Assembly: GCF_001468125.1 (NCBI RefSeq)
Contig: NZ_LNYT01000022.1
Coordinates: 394,160-458,159, forward strand
Direction of reading: 5' to 3'
DNA from: Legionella rubrilucens
GTDB taxonomy: Bacteria; Pseudomonadota; Gammaproteobacteria; Legionellales; Legionellaceae
DNA length: 64,000 nucleotides
Within the stretch, counting starts at the first letter, position 1. The number at the start of each line of letters is the position of its first letter. Positions 44,893 to 54,610 of this stretch are shown in pieces. The translations under genes were made by a program, and so were the position numbers. The notes beneath the pieces were generated by a model that saw only the letters and a program-made list of their open reading frames with translations, did no database searches and had not been told where the DNA came from.

Positions 44893-46566
44893 ATGTGGTT
44901 TAATTTTAAACATGATTGCTATCAAGGTTTCATTTCTGTGTCACTTAGGATAAGTTGGCGTCAAATACGACCAGCCTGCGCGTTGCTCTTGCTGTTGATG
45001 ACCCGGTTAACATGGGTCGCTGCGGCGCCCGGAGTCAACGGAACATCGCTTGATCGCTGGGTGGATAAACCCGGCGAGGAAGCCATTCGTCTTGATGAAG
45101 CGGAGCAGCGTCTGGCCCTGGCTATCGCCAACCCCGAATACATGCTCCATCATTGGGTGGAGCTGCCTTCCGCACCGGATGCCAAAACCAGAAAAACCCG
45201 GCATTTGACTCTGCGTGAAGCCATTCTTTTAGCCCTGCGCTACAATCCGAACATTAAAAATGCCGAACTCGATCGCATTATCCAGCGTTATCAATTGCGT
45301 CTGGCCCATAATGAATTTGAGTTGCAATATGCCCTGGCGGGTTCGGCAACCGTCCAGCGCAACCGCTTCGAGGACATTGGTAAAAGCACCAACAAGAGTT
45401 TTTTATTAACCCCCGAAGTGGACCTGAAAACCAAATTAGGGACGCAGTTGTCCGTAAACCTCGAGAACAATGCCACCGCTTTTAACAACAACAGTCCAGT
45501 CCTTAATTTTTCAGTGACCCAACCTTTGCTGAGGGGATTTGGCAAAGGCGTGAACGAAGCCGCCTTACGGGATGCCATCGACAGCGAATGGTTAAATAAA
45601 ATCAATTTGCAGCAGGCGGTCAGCGATCAGATCACGCAGGTCATCAGCGCCTACCGCGCGTTGATATTAAGCGGCAATAACCTTGAGAATCAGCGCCGTC
45701 AACTGGATGAGGCCCAAAAAACGTATGAGATCAATGAAAAGAAGATCAAGGCTGGCCAGTTGGAACCCACCGCCAACATTCAGCAATCCTATCAAATCGA
45801 ATCGTTAAGTCTCCTGGTGGAACAGGCGGAAAATGATTTTAAGATTGCCGCACAGGATTTGCTGCAGACCATTGGTCTGGATCCGCAAATGCGCCTGGCT
45901 GTTCCCAGTGATGTGGTTGTGGATAAAGTAACCATTCCTGATTTAAAACAATCCATCGAGATTGCCTTAAATCATAATGCCCAGTTTCTCGCTCAGAAGA
46001 TGCTGCTGCGGGCCGATAAGCGGGCTTATGACGTCGCCAAAAACCAGCAGTTATGGCAGCTTGATGTGGGTGCCAATGTGCAGAGCGGCATGGTGACGGA
46101 TGTTGACGGCAACAATGGTTTTAAAGGAATTTACAATGGCCGCAATACCACCGAATCGGCCAATATTACCCTCACTGTCCCTATTCAGGATGTGAATCGC
46201 CGCAGTCAATTGATTAACGCCAAGGTCAAGCTTGAAAAAGACCGGCTTAATCTCATCGCCATGCGGCGGGCGCTTATTACGACCATTACCAATACGATTA
46301 ATAACATTCAAAGCCAGGCGAAACGCTATGTGCTGGCTGAAAAACAGGTCAAACTGGCAGCGCAATCCTATGCGCTGGAGAAAAAAAAGCAGCAGGCGGG
46401 CATTGCCAGTGCTCTTGATGTGAGCAACACGCAAAACCAGCTTATTCAGGCGCAGGCAGGTCTTATCAATGCCAAAATGGCCTACCTTAATCAACTGTCT
46501 GATCTGCAGCGTGTCCTTGGCACCACGCTGGAGCATTGGCAAATTAAACTCAGGTACGGGGAATGA
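44893..46566 (+). CDS. TolC family outer-membrane efflux protein
   Basis: A 557-residue protein, longer than TolC (about 490) due to an N-terminal region of about 100 residues before the first efflux repeat (TLREAILLALRYNPNIKNAELD). Two OEP repeats with long coiled coils follow. The hydrophobic signal segment (about residues 30-45) is set back, so the start may be GTG 44938 rather than ATG 44893. GAGG before 44893 lies within a small hairpin (TGCCTC/GAGGCA, 44870-44890). First gene of a four-gene MacAB-type operon, overlapping the next by four bases. Confidence 0.82.
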   Translation: MWFNFKHDCYQGFISVSLRISWRQIRPACALLLLLMTRLTWVAAAPGVNGTSLDRWVDKPGEEAIRLDEAEQRLALAIANPEYMLHHWVELPSAPDAKTRKTRHLTLREAILLALRYNPNIKNAELDRIIQRYQLRLAHNEFELQYALAGSATVQRNRFEDIGKSTNKSFLLTPEVDLKTKLGTQLSVNLENNATAFNNNSPVLNFSVTQPLLRGFGKGVNEAALRDAIDSEWLNKINLQQAVSDQITQVISAYRALILSGNNLENQRRQLDEAQKTYEINEKKIKAGQLEPTANIQQSYQIESLSLLVEQAENDFKIAAQDLLQTIGLDPQMRLAVPSDVVVDKVTIPDLKQSIEIALNHNAQFLAQKMLLRADKRAYDVAKNQQLWQLDVGANVQSGMVTDVDGNNGFKGIYNGRNTTESANITLTVPIQDVNRRSQLINAKVKLEKDRLNLIAMRRALITTITNTINNIQSQAKRYVLAEKQVKLAAQSYALEKKKQQAGIASALDVSNTQNQLIQAQAGLINAKMAYLNQLSDLQRVLGTTLEHWQIKLRYGE

Positions 46567-47705
46567 AGATTAGTCTAAAATTACTGGGGCTTTTACTGGC
46601 CGCGTTATTGCTTTCAGCCTGCGGCAAAAAGGAGATAAAACAGGAGCATGCCCAGCGTTACGTGGTCAAGCCTGAAGTTCTGCACAAGTCGCTCTACTTC
46701 ACCGGGAATATTCAGCCGCTGAATGAAAGCACCTTAAGCAGTCCCATGGATGCTGTCGTTGAGACCATGCACTATCACTATGGTCAACTGGTGGGTAAGG
46801 ATGAAGTCGTTGTCGTCTTAAATTCCAGTGAATTGCAAAAACAGTACAATGAAACCTTGACGGATTACCTTAAAGCCAAAGACAGTTTCAGCATTGCCAA
46901 GGCCAAATTCACCGGCACGCAGGATCTCTGGGACGCAGGCCTGCTCTCCAAAAACAATTATCTGAGTGAAAAATCAAGCCTGGATACCGCACGGGTGACT
47001 TTAATGCAGGCGACGCGCAAATTGACCGAAATGCTTGAAAAAATGGATGATCAAAAAGGACAGAACCTGTCGACATTAAGTATCTCGCAGTTTGATAAAG
47101 TGCGCCAGGCCTTGACTACCCAGCATAACCGCATTCATCTCAAGGCGCCTGCGACAGGGGTTCTGCTTTATCCGCCAAAATCCTCGGATGAAAAAAGCAG
47201 CCGTATTGCCGTGGGCGCGAATGTCAAAGCCGGGCAAGTCATTGCTTTGGTGGGCGATTTAAGCGGTATCAGTGTGGAAATTGATGTACCCGAAATTGAC
47301 ATTGATAAAATTCATACCGGCATGGAGGCAACCATTACCGGTGTCGCTTTGGGTAAACAGGTTTTACATGGTCAACTGGTGGCCGTTAATGCCCAGGCGT
47401 CGTTGACAAGCGGCGGCGGCCTGCCTTCCTTCAATGCCATCGTGGAAGTGAAAAATTTAACCCCTGAGCAACGCCGCTGGATCAAGGTGGGCATGAGCGC
47501 CAACATCCAGTTGAGTGTCGACAGCGACACCAGCCTGATGGTTCCGATTGCTGCCGTGAAACAGGAAAAAGGCGCCAGTGTCGTGATGGTCCGCACACCG
47601 AAGGGGCAACTTGAAAAACGCGTGATCACCACCGGTGCGGCTGAAGCAGACAAGGTGATTGTCAATGAAGGGTTGAAAGAGGGCGACGTCGTTGAATATG
47701 GCTAA
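46563..47705 (+). CDS. MacA-like periplasmic adaptor lipoprotein
   Basis: A 380-residue membrane fusion protein with a lipobox (LLLSAC, Cys20) so it is probably anchored by lipid in the inner membrane. Coiled-coil hairpin about 90-190, split lipoyl domain, and C-terminal beta-barrel (MVPIAAVKQEKGASVVMVRTP) follow. It couples the MacB-like pump to the TolC-like channel. Overlaps the preceding gene (ATGA) and the ATPase gene by eight bases. Confidence 0.85.
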   Translation: MKISLKLLGLLLAALLLSACGKKEIKQEHAQRYVVKPEVLHKSLYFTGNIQPLNESTLSSPMDAVVETMHYHYGQLVGKDEVVVVLNSSELQKQYNETLTDYLKAKDSFSIAKAKFTGTQDLWDAGLLSKNNYLSEKSSLDTARVTLMQATRKLTEMLEKMDDQKGQNLSTLSISQFDKVRQALTTQHNRIHLKAPATGVLLYPPKSSDEKSSRIAVGANVKAGQVIALVGDLSGISVEIDVPEIDIDKIHTGMEATITGVALGKQVLHGQLVAVNAQASLTSGGGLPSFNAIVEVKNLTPEQRRWIKVGMSANIQLSVDSDTSLMVPIAAVKQEKGASVVMVRTPKGQLEKRVITTGAAEADKVIVNEGLKEGDVVEYG

Positions 47706-48387
47706 TCAACCGTTAATTGACATCCGGCAGTTGGTCAAAACCTATCACATTGGCGACGTTGTCAGTCAGGTGCTCAAGCGCGTTTCCCTGAGAGTGGAAC
47801 ACGGCGATTTGTTGGCCATCGTCGGTGCTTCCGGTTCAGGAAAATCAACGTTGATGAATATCATCGGTTTACTGGATAAAGCGGATGAAGGCGAGTATTG
47901 GCTTAATCAGCGCAACATTGCCGGTCTTGATGAGGACGAGTTGGCAGCGCTGCGTAATCTGAAAATCGGTTTTGTTTTTCAGCAGTTTAATTTATTGCCG
48001 CGATTTACCGCGCGCCAGAATGTCGCCCTGCCGCTGATTTATCGTCACGTGCCCGCGCAGGAGATTGAAGAGCGGGTGATGGTTGCCCTGGCGAAGGTGT
48101 CCATGCAGGATTTTGCCCTGCATCGTCCGACGCAGTTATCCGGGGGGCAGCAACAACGGGTGGCGATTGCCCGTGCCCTGGTGGGTGAGCCGCAGGTCAT
48201 TCTCGCGGATGAGCCGACCGGCGCCCTTGATTCGCGGACCGGGACTGATGTCATGAATTTATTTTTAAACCTTCACCGCGAAGGGCGCACCATCATTATG
48301 GTGACTCATGATGAGCAGGTGGCCGCACAATGTGCCCGGCGTATTACCCTTGCCGATGGGCAAATTGTTTCTGAGAGCTGCCAATGA
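47698..48387 (+). CDS. MacB/LolD-type ABC ATPase subunit
   Basis: A 229-residue ATPase with intact motifs: Walker [11 protein letters not shown]-loop [11 protein letters not shown], signature [15 protein letters not shown], Walker [13 protein letters not shown], and switch histidine MVTHD. It is the separate NBD of a MacB-type mechanotransmission exporter. ATG 47698 overlaps the adaptor stop; the in-frame TTG at 47692 is less likely. Stop overlaps the permease ATG. Confidence 0.92.
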   Translation: MANQPLIDIRQLVKTYHIGDVVSQVLKRVSLRVEHGDLLAIVGASGSGKSTLMNIIGLLDKADEGEYWLNQRNIAGLDEDELAALRNLKIGFVFQQFNLLPRFTARQNVALPLIYRHVPAQEIEERVMVALAKVSMQDFALHRPTQLSGGQQQRVAIARALVGEPQVILADEPTGALDSRTGTDVMNLFLNLHREGRTIIMVTHDEQVAAQCARRITLADGQIVSESCQ

Positions 48388-49577
48388 GCTTTCTTAATCA
48401 CGGTCAACAGGCTTTAATTAATCTCGGTGCGGCCAAATTGCGTGCTTTTCTGGCTGTGCTGGGTATTTTGGTGGGCACGGCTGCTGTGGTTGCCTTAATC
48501 AGTTGCGGCCAGCTGGCCACGGAAAAAGCCTTAGCCCAGTTTAAAGCCCTGGGCACTGATCTGTTAGCCATCGCCGTTTATCAGAAAGAGCAAAGCAAAT
48601 CCCATAGCGAGACCAGCGAAGTGCCTTTGCCGGTTTGGCGGCAACTGCCAGATCGTATTCCTGCCATCCTGCAAATTGCCCCGTATGCTACGGCGTATCA
48701 ACCGATGAGCTTTGCCGGCCAGACCCTGCAGGGGGCCATCATCGGCGCGGATGAGTCCCTGAAAAAAATCATTCATATTGAACTGACGCAGGGGCATTTT
48801 GTTTCTTTTGTCGAATCGTTTGAGCATTATTGCGTGATTGGCGATGGCATCGCCAGGCAAATGAAGCAAGTCACGCAGGATGATCCCATTGGCAAACAAC
48901 TGCAAATTGGACGGGCGCTGTACACCATCATCGGCGTCGCCAAGCCCTGGCAGGAAAATGGCTTTTTTAATGAAGACATCAATCAGGCTGTGATTGTGCC
49001 GATAGCGGGCATGCCTTTAATCAGCAAAGACAGCAAAGTCAATAATGCTGTGTTATTGCTTAAACCCGAAAGTGCCATTGATGAGATCATTGATGACATC
49101 AAACAGGTCATTACCGCGCAATCGCCAAAATTGCAGGTGTTTCCGCGCAGTGCGAAACAAATCATTGCCAGCATGGAAAGCCAGGGGCAGATTTTTACGC
49201 TCCTGCTTGCTGTCATCGGCAGCATCTCTCTGCTGGTGGGCGGCATCGGCGTCATGAATGTCATGCTGGTTTCTGTCAGCGAACGCAAAAAGGAGATCGG
49301 GATACGCAAGGCGGTGGGGGCTAAGAACCGTGAAATTCAGGCGCTGTTTCTGATGGAATCAGTGATGCTGTCTCTGCTGGGTGGTATTCTCGGCGTCATT
49401 TTAGGCCTGCTGTTCACCCGCATCATGGCCTATTTCAGCGATTGGCCCTTTATCTTTTACTGGATGCCTCCTTTCGCCGGGTTTCTTGTTTCGGTGGCGA
49501 CAGGCGTCTTTTTTGGTTTTTATCCCGCTAAACGGGCGGCGAAGCTTGAACCGATTGTGTCCTTGCGCAGTGATTAG
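48384..49577 (+). CDS. MacB-type ABC permease subunit
   Basis: A 397-residue permease with the MacB/FtsX layout: an N-terminal helix (about 20-40), a periplasmic domain of about 220 residues, and three C-terminal helices beginning VGGIGVMNVMLVSVSERKKEIGIRKAVGA. With the three preceding genes it makes a complete tripartite efflux system for an unknown substrate (macrolide, peptide or siderophore in relatives). Its last 50 bases overlap the convergent gene at 49528. Confidence 0.9.
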   Translation: MSFLNHGQQALINLGAAKLRAFLAVLGILVGTAAVVALISCGQLATEKALAQFKALGTDLLAIAVYQKEQSKSHSETSEVPLPVWRQLPDRIPAILQIAPYATAYQPMSFAGQTLQGAIIGADESLKKIIHIELTQGHFVSFVESFEHYCVIGDGIARQMKQVTQDDPIGKQLQIGRALYTIIGVAKPWQENGFFNEDINQAVIVPIAGMPLISKDSKVNNAVLLLKPESAIDEIIDDIKQVITAQSPKLQVFPRSAKQIIASMESQGQIFTLLLAVIGSISLLVGGIGVMNVMLVSVSERKKEIGIRKAVGAKNREIQALFLMESVMLSLLGGILGVILGLLFTRIMAYFSDWPFIFYWMPPFAGFLVSVATGVFFGFYPAKRAAKLEPIVSLRSD

Positions 49578-50010
49578 GTGTCAGCTCCCCGCAGTTTTGC
49601 AGATTTACGCCGGTTTTTTCCTGGATAACCTGCAGGATGCGCGAGAGATCGCCATCGCATGAGAGGGTCTTTCCTTCCAGTTTCTGTTTAAGGATGGCCA
49701 GCAACAGGGGGATTGAACGGGTGCTTGCGCCTGTTTTTTCGATGTCCTTCAGGGCTTCCCGGACTTCATTGCCATGGTGGGTACCCCAGCGCCCTGCCCA
49801 AAACCGGTTAAAACCATAGCCGCCTCCCAGGCTTGATGGGCTGAAGCGGAAGCTGGCGGAATAGTCGCACAGGAGTTTGATGGCGGCCATGCAGGCAAAC
49901 CAGGTCGCGGGCACTTTACCGGCGATGCGTGGTTTGGCATTTAATTTATGATTCCAGGATGAATAGGTTTCAAACTCCTTTCGCCAGTACTCCACGGGTT
50001 TACCCGCCAT
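49528..50010 (-). CDS. Hypothetical protein
   Basis: A 160-residue soluble protein with Trp- and Gly-rich N-terminal half (KPVEYWRKEFETYSSWNHK, SSLGGGYGFNRFWAGRWG). I do not recognise the family. The ATG at 50010 overlaps the end of the GNAT gene by 11 bases, with GGGGA as possible ribosome site; longer starts exist at 50022 and 50043. Its 3' end is antisense to the last 50 bases of the MacB permease gene. Confidence 0.6.
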   Translation of the reverse strand: MAGKPVEYWRKEFETYSSWNHKLNAKPRIAGKVPATWFACMAAIKLLCDYSASFRFSPSSLGGGYGFNRFWAGRWGTHHGNEVREALKDIEKTGASTRSIPLLLAILKQKLEGKTLSCDGDLSRILQVIQEKTGVNLQNCGELTPNHCARTQSVQASPPV

Positions 50011-50464
50011 GATGATCCCCATCAGGGTAACCTGTTCTGTCAAACTCTTTTTTCAGAAAATAAAGGGTTGAATCATGCAGGTACCCTGAACGCTGATATT
50101 CCACGTCATAACCGAGCTTCTGATAAAAACCGAGTGCCTCCCAATCCATGGTATTGACCGTTGAAAACAGACAGCCATTCGCTTTGCCTAATTCTTCTGC
50201 ACAGCGCATGAGCTTTGTTCCCCATTGTGCTCCCCTTAAGTGGTGATCAATCCACAAAAGATCGATATACAAACAGCCATAATACATCGAGCCATGACAT
50301 CCGCCTTGAATGGTATTGGTTTTATCGCGCAGGAAGAATGCAAAGGTACGGATGGTTGGTTGGTTTTTTTTCAATTTCGCGTAAGCGATGAGGCCATCTC
50401 CCAAAATCTGGGTGTCCTGCGGCGATGGATTTTCTTCATAGTCAATATGAATCGTTTCGGTCAT
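50000..50464 (-). CDS. GNAT family N-acetyltransferase
   Basis: A 154-residue protein with the GNAT core: IDLLWIDHHLRGAQWGTKLMRCAEE (acetyl-CoA pyrophosphate loop RGAQWG) followed by GFYQKLGYDVEYQR. It acetylates an amine of unknown identity. ATG 50464, with AGGG upstream, is preferred; the frame extends further upstream through what seems non-coding. Divergent from cydP. Confidence 0.85.
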   Translation of the reverse strand: MTETIHIDYEENPSPQDTQILGDGLIAYAKLKKNQPTIRTFAFFLRDKTNTIQGGCHGSMYYGCLYIDLLWIDHHLRGAQWGTKLMRCAEELGKANGCLFSTVNTMDWEALGFYQKLGYDVEYQRSGYLHDSTLYFLKKEFDRTGYPDGDHHGG

Positions 50465-50510
50465 GATAAACCCTGCCATATCAATAATAAGGCTAAATTT
50501 TTGCATAGGC

Positions 50511-50530
50511 TTCACTTTTTGCAAAGTGAA
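50511..50530. promoter_or_regulatory. Operator-like dyad in the GNAT/cydP intergenic region
   Basis: TTCACTTT (50511-50518) and AAAGTGAA (50523-50530) form a perfect 8-bp inverted repeat with a 4-base centre, between the divergent GNAT and cyd genes. It could be a regulator binding site or a hairpin. No adjoining promoter could be fixed with confidence. Confidence 0.45.
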
Positions 50531-50611
50531 TAACGTCACTACTTGTTGAAGCATCGCAATGGTGACAGAATATAGGGGTTTCCCATTACCATGCCTGGTT
50601 TGGACTTGAAA

Positions 50612-50776
50612 ATGAAACCTCTGACACGTGATATCTCTCTTACCTTGCTGGTTAAATTGATACTGCTTTTTCTGTTGTGGTGGGTTTGTTTCAGTCACGT
50701 TAAAAAGCCTGTCATGGATGCAAGGCAATGGTTACTGGGATCGTCTGTTCTTGATGAGAAACCATCGATGAAATAG
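50612..50776 (+). CDS. cydP: CydP-like small membrane subunit of cytochrome bd oxidase
   Basis: A 54-residue single-helix protein: a short charged N-terminus (KPLTRDISLTLLVK) then LILLFLLWWVCFSH and a polar tail. Small proteins of this type directly upstream of cydAB are named CydP. It starts 195 bases before cydA and ends 30 bases before it. ATG 50591 is in frame as an alternative start. Role presumed in oxidase stability. Confidence 0.65.
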   Translation: MKPLTRDISLTLLVKLILLFLLWWVCFSHVKKPVMDARQWLLGSSVLDEKPSMK

Positions 50777-50806
50777 CCTGTACCCTAACCATCAGTCGAG
50801 GTAATT

Positions 50807-52345
50807 ATGATTCCTGGTAGTGATGTCGTTGATCTTTCCCGCCTGCAGTTTGCCTTAACGGCCCTGTACCATTTCCTGTTTGTCCCTTTAACCCTCGGCC
50901 TTTCGCTGTTGCTTGCCATTATGGAAACCGTCTACGTGATGACCGGGCGCGACATCTGGCGGCAGATGGTCAAATACTGGGGTATTTTGTTCGGCATCAA
51001 TTTTGTGCTGGGTGTGGCGACTGGTTTGACCATGGAATTTCAATTTGGCACCAACTGGTCTTATTATTCTCACTATGTCGGCGACGTTTTCGGTGCGCCG
51101 CTGGCCATTGAAGGCTTAATGGCTTTCTTTCTGGAAGCCACCTTTGTGGGGCTCTTCTTCTTTGGCTGGGACAAGCTCAGCCAATTCCAGCACATGGTCT
51201 GCACCTGGCTTCTGGCTTTAGGCACTAACCTGTCGGCGTTGTGGATCCTGATTGCCAATGGCTGGATGCAAAACCCCGTGGGGGCTGTCTTTAATTTTCA
51301 AACCATGCGTATGGAAGTCAGTGATTTCAGCGAGGTCATCTTCAACCCGGTGGCCCAGGCGAAATTTGTCCACACCATCAGCGCCGGTTACGTAACCGGG
51401 GCGATTTTCGTCCTGTCAATCAGCGCCTATTTCCTTTTGCGCGGGCGCAATGTCGATTTTGCCAAACGATCGATGACGGTGGCGGTGTCGTTTGGCCTGG
51501 CGTCTGCGCTGTCGGTGGTGGTTTTAGGGGATGAAAGCGGTTATCTCACCAACAGTAACCAGAAAATGAAGCTGGCTGCCATTGAAGCCATGTGGCATAA
51601 CGAAAAGGCACCCGCGGATTTGACGGTATTCGGCATACCCAATGAAGCCATGCAACGCACCGATTATGAAATAAAAATTCCGTATGTTCTCGGCATCATT
51701 GCCACCCGTTCATTCAGTGAGCAACTGGAAGGCATTGAAGAATTAATTGAGCAGGGGAAAGCAAAAATTCGTCAGGGCATGTTAGCGTATGACGCCTTGT
51801 CGCGTTTGCAGAAAAATCCTGCCGATGAAACTGCCAGGACCGATTTTGCCATGCACGGCGACGCATTGGGCTATGGCCTTTTATTGAAAAAATACACCGA
51901 GAATGTGGTGGATGCGACAGAGGAACAAATCAACCAGGCGGCCCATGATCTCAAGCCCCACGTCATGCCGCTGTTTTTCTCTTTCCGCATCATGGCAGCC
52001 TGCGGTATTTTCCTGATTCTCTTATTCGCCACGGGATTTTATTTGTCAGTCAAACGCCGCCTCCATACCACCCGCTGGTATTGGCATGTTGCGCTATGGT
52101 CTTTACCGTTACCCTGGATTGCCGCGGAGTTAGGTTGGGTTGTGGCGGAATATGGCCGTCAACCCTGGGCGGTGCAGGGTATTCTACCCACGATGATGGG
52201 GACTTCGTCGATCAGTGCAGCTCAGGTTTTAACGTCAATCGGCGGTTTTGTTCTCTTTTATACCATTCTTGCCGTTGTCGAAGTCTTTCTGATGCTTAAA
52301 TACATCCGTCTTGGTCCCGATAACCTTCTACGAGGAGAACATTGA
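50807..52345 (+). CDS. cydA: Cytochrome bd ubiquinol oxidase subunit I
   Basis: A 512-residue, nine-helix subunit. Haem ligands align with E. coli: His22 ([12 protein letters not shown], haem b595), His189 ([10 protein letters not shown]) and Met near 394 (SFRIMAACG) for haem b558. The quinol-binding Q-loop is present after GFGLA-like [18 protein letters not shown]. It reduces oxygen to water at very low oxygen without proton pumping. GAGGT precedes the ATG; stop overlaps cydB. Confidence 0.95.
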   Translation: MIPGSDVVDLSRLQFALTALYHFLFVPLTLGLSLLLAIMETVYVMTGRDIWRQMVKYWGILFGINFVLGVATGLTMEFQFGTNWSYYSHYVGDVFGAPLAIEGLMAFFLEATFVGLFFFGWDKLSQFQHMVCTWLLALGTNLSALWILIANGWMQNPVGAVFNFQTMRMEVSDFSEVIFNPVAQAKFVHTISAGYVTGAIFVLSISAYFLLRGRNVDFAKRSMTVAVSFGLASALSVVVLGDESGYLTNSNQKMKLAAIEAMWHNEKAPADLTVFGIPNEAMQRTDYEIKIPYVLGIIATRSFSEQLEGIEELIEQGKAKIRQGMLAYDALSRLQKNPADETARTDFAMHGDALGYGLLLKKYTENVVDATEEQINQAAHDLKPHVMPLFFSFRIMAACGIFLILLFATGFYLSVKRRLHTTRWYWHVALWSLPLPWIAAELGWVVAEYGRQPWAVQGILPTMMGTSSISAAQVLTSIGGFVLFYTILAVVEVFLMLKYIRLGPDNLLRGEH

Positions 52346-53481
52346 TGCCTTTGGATTACGAAACGTTGCGTGTGATCTGGTGGATGCTGCTCGGTGTCTT
52401 GCTCATCGGGTTCGCGGTGATGGATGGTTTTGACCTGGGCGTTGCCATGTGGCTGCCCTGGTTGGCTAAAACCGACATGGAAAGACGGGTACTGATTAAC
52501 AGCATTGCGCCAACCTGGGAAGGCAATCAGGTCTGGTTTATTCTTGGGGGCGGGGCGATTTTTGCTGCCTGGCCGGCGCTGTATGCCCTGTCGTTTTCTG
52601 GATTCTATATGGCCATGCTGCTGGTGTTGCTGGCGCTGATTTTACGTCCGGTCGGGTTTAAATACCGCTCGAAATTGAACAATCCGGTCTGGCGTAACAC
52701 CTGGGACAAGGCCTTGTTTGTCGGGGGTGCCGTGCCAGCCTTAATTTTCGGCGTGGCTGTCGGCAATGTATTGCAGGGGGTTCCCTTTCACTACGATGAA
52801 AGCTTAAGACCCTTTTACACGGGAAGCTTTTTTGCGCTGTTAAACCCCTTCGCCCTGTTGTGCGGATTGCTGTCAGTCAGCATGCTGGCCATGCACGGCG
52901 CTTTCTTTTTAAATGTAAAGACGACAGGCCATTTACAAGAGCGCGCGCGCAAAGCGGCGAGAGTCAGTGCATTACTGACAGTCGTGCTTTTTGTTGCTGG
53001 CGGTATTGCCCTCTACAGCGGGGTTGATGGTTATGTGTTGACCAGCCCGGTTGTTCACGACGGTCCTTCCAACCCGTTTTATAAAACAGTGATCAAGGCC
53101 CCGGCAGCCTGGTTTACCAATTACAGCAATTACCCGGTGACGCTTGCTGTTCCGTTTTTAGGGATTGCAGGGGCAATCATGGCGTTTGTGCTGGCTTCCC
53201 GCCGCGTCGCCGCCTTTGCATTCAGCGCCCTGTCTTTAGTCGGGGTTATTGCGACTGTCGGTATTAGCATGTTTCCGTTTATTCTGCCGTCCATCACCAA
53301 TCCGGCACAGAGTCTGACTGTCTGGGACAGTTCGTCAAGCCATTTAACCCTCTTCATCATGCTGGTGGCCACCGTTGTCTTTATGCCGATTATCCTGCTC
53401 TATACAGCCTGGGTTTATCGCGTCCTGCGCGGCAAGGTCACGGAAGAAACGGTAACCCAAAATCGTGAAACGGCTTATTAG
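52345..53481 (+). CDS. cydB: Cytochrome bd ubiquinol oxidase subunit II
   Basis: A 378-residue, eight-helix subunit with the family start ([21 protein letters not shown]), [15 protein letters not shown] and [16 protein letters not shown]. The ATG at 52345 shares its A with the cydA stop; a TTG three bases earlier is in frame. A GGAGA site and cydX follow the stop by nine bases. Confidence 0.95.
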   Translation: MPLDYETLRVIWWMLLGVLLIGFAVMDGFDLGVAMWLPWLAKTDMERRVLINSIAPTWEGNQVWFILGGGAIFAAWPALYALSFSGFYMAMLLVLLALILRPVGFKYRSKLNNPVWRNTWDKALFVGGAVPALIFGVAVGNVLQGVPFHYDESLRPFYTGSFFALLNPFALLCGLLSVSMLAMHGAFFLNVKTTGHLQERARKAARVSALLTVVLFVAGGIALYSGVDGYVLTSPVVHDGPSNPFYKTVIKAPAAWFTNYSNYPVTLAVPFLGIAGAIMAFVLASRRVAAFAFSALSLVGVIATVGISMFPFILPSITNPAQSLTVWDSSSSHLTLFIMLVATVVFMPIILLYTAWVYRVLRGKVTEETVTQNRETAY

Positions 53482-53490
53482 GAGACTAGA

Positions 53491-53625
53491 ATGTGGTATT
53501 TTTCCTGGATTTTAGGCACGGCCATGGCTTGTATTTTTGCCATCATGAACGCCGTGTGGCTGGAACTGCGGACAGACGATGGATTAAAAAACACACAGGC
53601 CGACGATAGCCAACCCCTGGTGTGA
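53491..53625 (+). CDS. cydX: Cytochrome bd subunit CydX
   Basis: A 44-residue single-helix subunit too short for most gene callers. MWYFSWILGTAMACIFAI and then NAVWLELR match the CydX pattern (MWYFxWILGxxLAxxxxxxxxxWxE), including the conserved Trp-x-Glu. It stabilises haem insertion in CydAB. GGAG sits six bases before the ATG, and it lies nine bases after cydB. Its stop is immediately followed by the egtD stop on the other strand. Confidence 0.93.
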   Translation: MWYFSWILGTAMACIFAIMNAVWLELRTDDGLKNTQADDSQPLV

Positions 53626-54606
53626 TCAATCGGCCTGCCAGAGCGAGTTGATAAAATAGCCGCGATGATCGGTGTAATTTTTTACGATCTTGAATCGGGC
53701 ATCGGCGGCCAGTTTTTCAACCTGCGAACGAAGGTATTTGTAGGATGTCTCCACGTGGATGGGTTCAAATTTCCGGAAGGTAAAGGCGGTATTTAAATCA
53801 TCAATGTCCACGGTTTGTTCTTCGAGACTCAAGAGATAACTTTCCATCGCGCCAGTATGCACATTGTAGGTGCCGTAATGATAGAAGGCATCGACATTGA
53901 AATGGCCATGCAAATCATGGTTAATGCGCTTTAACAGGTTGAGATTGAATTCACGGGTTAAGCCATCGCTGTCATTATAGGCTTTCATAAGAATATCAAT
54001 GTCCTTTCGGAGGTCGAACCCGATAAGAACATAGTCCCCCTGATGCAGGAAAGTGCGCAGGGTGTCCAGAAAAAATGCGGTGCTTTGCAGGTCAAAATTG
54101 CCAATGCTTGAGCCAAGAAACAAGACCACATTGCGTTGACTGCAATTGTTCATAAGCCATTCCATTCCCACCAGGTAATCGGAATTTAAGGCAATGGTTT
54201 CAATACCAGAAAATTGCGCACTGACCCGATCAATGACATGATCGAGGAAGTTTCGTGATATATCGATGGGAACATAAGTGAAGGCGCGGTTGTCGTTAAT
54301 GAACTGCTCAATTAGAAGCCCCGTCTTGATGCCTTCCCCCGGACCGAGGTCAATTAAATTGAATGTCTCACTGCCTAGCCGTGTGGAAATGTCTTCCTTG
54401 TAGCGACGCAGGATTTCCAGTTCGCACCCGGTTAAATAATAATCGGGATGACGGGTTATTTGGTTAAACAACTCTGAACCTACCTCGTCATAATAATATT
54501 TGGATTGTATTTGTTTGTCGGTTTGCGACAACCCGAGACGGATGTCTTCTCGTAACTGCTGCTTTTCATCGCTTGTTTCATCAATAAGCTTAATGTATTG
54601 GCTCAT
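53626..54606 (-). CDS. egtD: L-histidine N-alpha-methyltransferase EgtD
   Basis: A 326-residue S-adenosylmethionine enzyme that trimethylates histidine to hercynine, the first ergothioneine step. LIDLGPGEGIKTGLLIE is the SAM motif, with YDEVGSELFNQITRHPDYYLTGCE as the family N-terminal block (Tyr residues line the histidine site). ATG 54606 has AAGGA upstream; a longer frame to 54693 would run through egtB. Four bases downstream of egtB. Confidence 0.93.
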   Translation of the reverse strand: MSQYIKLIDETSDEKQQLREDIRLGLSQTDKQIQSKYYYDEVGSELFNQITRHPDYYLTGCELEILRRYKEDISTRLGSETFNLIDLGPGEGIKTGLLIEQFINDNRAFTYVPIDISRNFLDHVIDRVSAQFSGIETIALNSDYLVGMEWLMNNCSQRNVVLFLGSSIGNFDLQSTAFFLDTLRTFLHQGDYVLIGFDLRKDIDILMKAYNDSDGLTREFNLNLLKRINHDLHGHFNVDAFYHYGTYNVHTGAMESYLLSLEEQTVDIDDLNTAFTFRKFEPIHVETSYKYLRSQVEKLAADARFKIVKNYTDHRGYFINSLWQAD

Positions 54607-54610
54607 GTTA

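Noticed and set aside
46051-46542. 163-residue minus-strand frame inside the TolC-like gene
   Set aside because: Lies wholly within a well-supported coding region in shadow frame; no ribosome site.
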